Shown piece after piece: positions 63,295 through 64,000 of a stretch of 64,000 nucleotides of DNA. The DNA is from Chitinibacter bivalviorum (lineage in GTDB: Bacteria; Pseudomonadota; Gammaproteobacteria; Burkholderiales; Chitinibacteraceae). The notes beneath the pieces were generated by a model that saw only the letters and a program-made list of their open reading frames with translations, made no database searches and was not told the DNA's origin. The stretch spans positions 1,240,001 to 1,304,000 of the forward strand of contig NZ_CP058627.1 in the NCBI RefSeq assembly GCF_013403565.1, in the 5' to 3' direction. Position 1 is the stretch's first letter; each line of letters starts with the position of its first letter. The translations under genes were made by a program, and so were the position numbers.

Positions 63295-63975
63295 ATGAGC
63301 GATTTGATTTTATCGGCAAGCAATCTGTGTAAAAGCTATCAAAGCGGCAAAGTCAGCACGCCTGTATTGCATGATGTCAATTTCCAACTTGCGCGCAGCG
63401 AGATCGTGGCCTTAGTTGGCGCGTCCGGCTCTGGTAAATCTACCTTATTGCATTGTCTTGGCGCGCTCGATCAGCCCAGCAGTGGCCAAATTAGTTTGAT
63501 GGGTAAAGATCCATTCACCCTTAATGAAAATGCACGTGGGCAATTGCGTAATCAACACTTGGGCTTTGTGTACCAGTTTCACCACTTGCTTGCTGAGTTT
63601 ACTGCCGCAGAAAACGTCGCGATGCCACTACTGATCCGACGCATGGAGAAAACTGCCGCCTTAAAACAAGCACAAGAGATGCTTGCCCGTGTAGGCCTAG
63701 ACCATCGCTTTGATCACAAACCCAGTGAGTTATCAGGCGGTGAACGTCAGCGTGCGGCGATTGCTCGTGCACTAGTGAGCACACCCGATTGTGTATTGGC
63801 GGATGAGCCAACCGGCAATCTAGATCGCAGCAATGCCAGTGCCGTATTTGATCTAATGATCGAATTGGCTGGAGACCTTGGAACGGGATTTGTTGTAGTA
63901 ACGCATGATGCAAGCTTAGCCGAACGTTGCCAGCGAGTCCTGCACATGGTTGATGGGCAACTCAGACAAACCTAA
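63295..63975 (+). CDS. lolD: Lipoprotein-releasing ABC transporter ATP-binding protein LolD
   Basis: The 226-residue ATPase powers LolC. Walker A is GASGSGKST (about 41-49), the Q-loop region is LGFVYQFHHLLAEFTA, the signature is LSGGERQRAAIARAL and Walker B is VLADEPTGNLD. The LolD-specific H-x-L-L-x-E-F-T-A segment is present. It starts 8 bases after lolC and is complete, with 25 bases of window left after it. Confidence 0.95.
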   Translation: MSDLILSASNLCKSYQSGKVSTPVLHDVNFQLARSEIVALVGASGSGKSTLLHCLGALDQPSSGQISLMGKDPFTLNENARGQLRNQHLGFVYQFHHLLAEFTAAENVAMPLLIRRMEKTAALKQAQEMLARVGLDHRFDHKPSELSGGERQRAAIARALVSTPDCVLADEPTGNLDRSNASAVFDLMIELAGDLGTGFVVVTHDASLAERCQRVLHMVDGQLRQT

Positions 63976-64000
63976 CTATGGGTATTGCGCCAAAACACTG

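Overview
The window is an ordinary-looking chromosomal segment of a Gram-negative betaproteobacterium, most likely of the order Neisseriales (Chitinibacter, Deefgea, Iodobacter or Chromobacterium type). The placement rests on gene content: FbpABC iron uptake, RdgC, RlmM, a cbb3 oxidase cluster, class I PHA synthase, TamAB and LolCD, with base composition near 50% GC. It is an inference from family resemblance, not a search result. No rRNA, tRNA, CRISPR array, prophage or complete insertion sequence was found. One small non-autonomous transposable element (MITE) is present with an exact target duplication.

Layout. 1-4.8 kb: end of a 2Fe-2S ferredoxin gene, a hydrolase, a membrane protein, a sensor kinase, rlmM and mscL. 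4.8-7.8 kb: polyhydroxyalkanoate genes phaA and phaC on the minus strand. 8-9.1 kb: the peptidoglycan endopeptidase pbpG. 9.2-13.8 kb: a sulfur/persulfide module made of two divergent units around an ArsR-type regulator. One unit is MBL dioxygenase, trxC and a small membrane protein; the other is the regulator, two YeeE/YedE halves and a SulP transporter. 13.8-17.8 kb: the MITE, then fbpCBA with a Fur-type promoter. 17.9-25.7 kb: rdgC, fadH, clsB, an EEP-family protein, nudB and sufSE.

25.8-34.8 kb: an HDOD protein, then the complete cbb3 cytochrome oxidase set ccoI-ccoS-ccoN-ccoO-ccoQ-ccoP-ccoG-ccoH. A perfect FNR box and promoter lie between ccoS and ccoN, but an intrinsic terminator stands between that promoter and ccoN. 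The promoter therefore makes either a roughly 90-nt small RNA or an attenuated leader. 34.8-46 kb: a YjfB-like protein, dnaE, a GGDEF/EAL protein, a copper-export operon (copA-copZ-CsoR-like regulator) whose copA mRNA appears leaderless, bioB and comF.

46-52 kb: tamB-tamA, preceded by a compact transcription unit encoding a 30-residue microprotein. 52.2-61.4 kb: a chalcone-isomerase-like protein and a fatty-acid beta-oxidation cluster (thiolase, FadN-type multifunctional enzyme, FadL porin, FadE dehydrogenase, TetR/PsrA-like regulator). The promoter of this cluster carries a PsrA-type palindrome directly beside a perfect FNR box; a matching palindrome lies upstream of fadH 40 kb away. 61.5-64 kb: a DUF4124 protein and lolCD.

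How it fits together: the window links aerobic and microaerobic respiration (cbb3, FNR), fatty-acid degradation (fad genes, PsrA/FNR sites), carbon storage (pha) and metal or sulfur homeostasis (fbp, cop, persulfide genes). The strongest candidates for undescribed biology are the FNR-driven leader or sRNA upstream of ccoN, the microprotein unit at 51.7-52.06 kb, the structured element between fadN and the thiolase gene, and a CsoR-family repressor that lacks the usual copper ligands.
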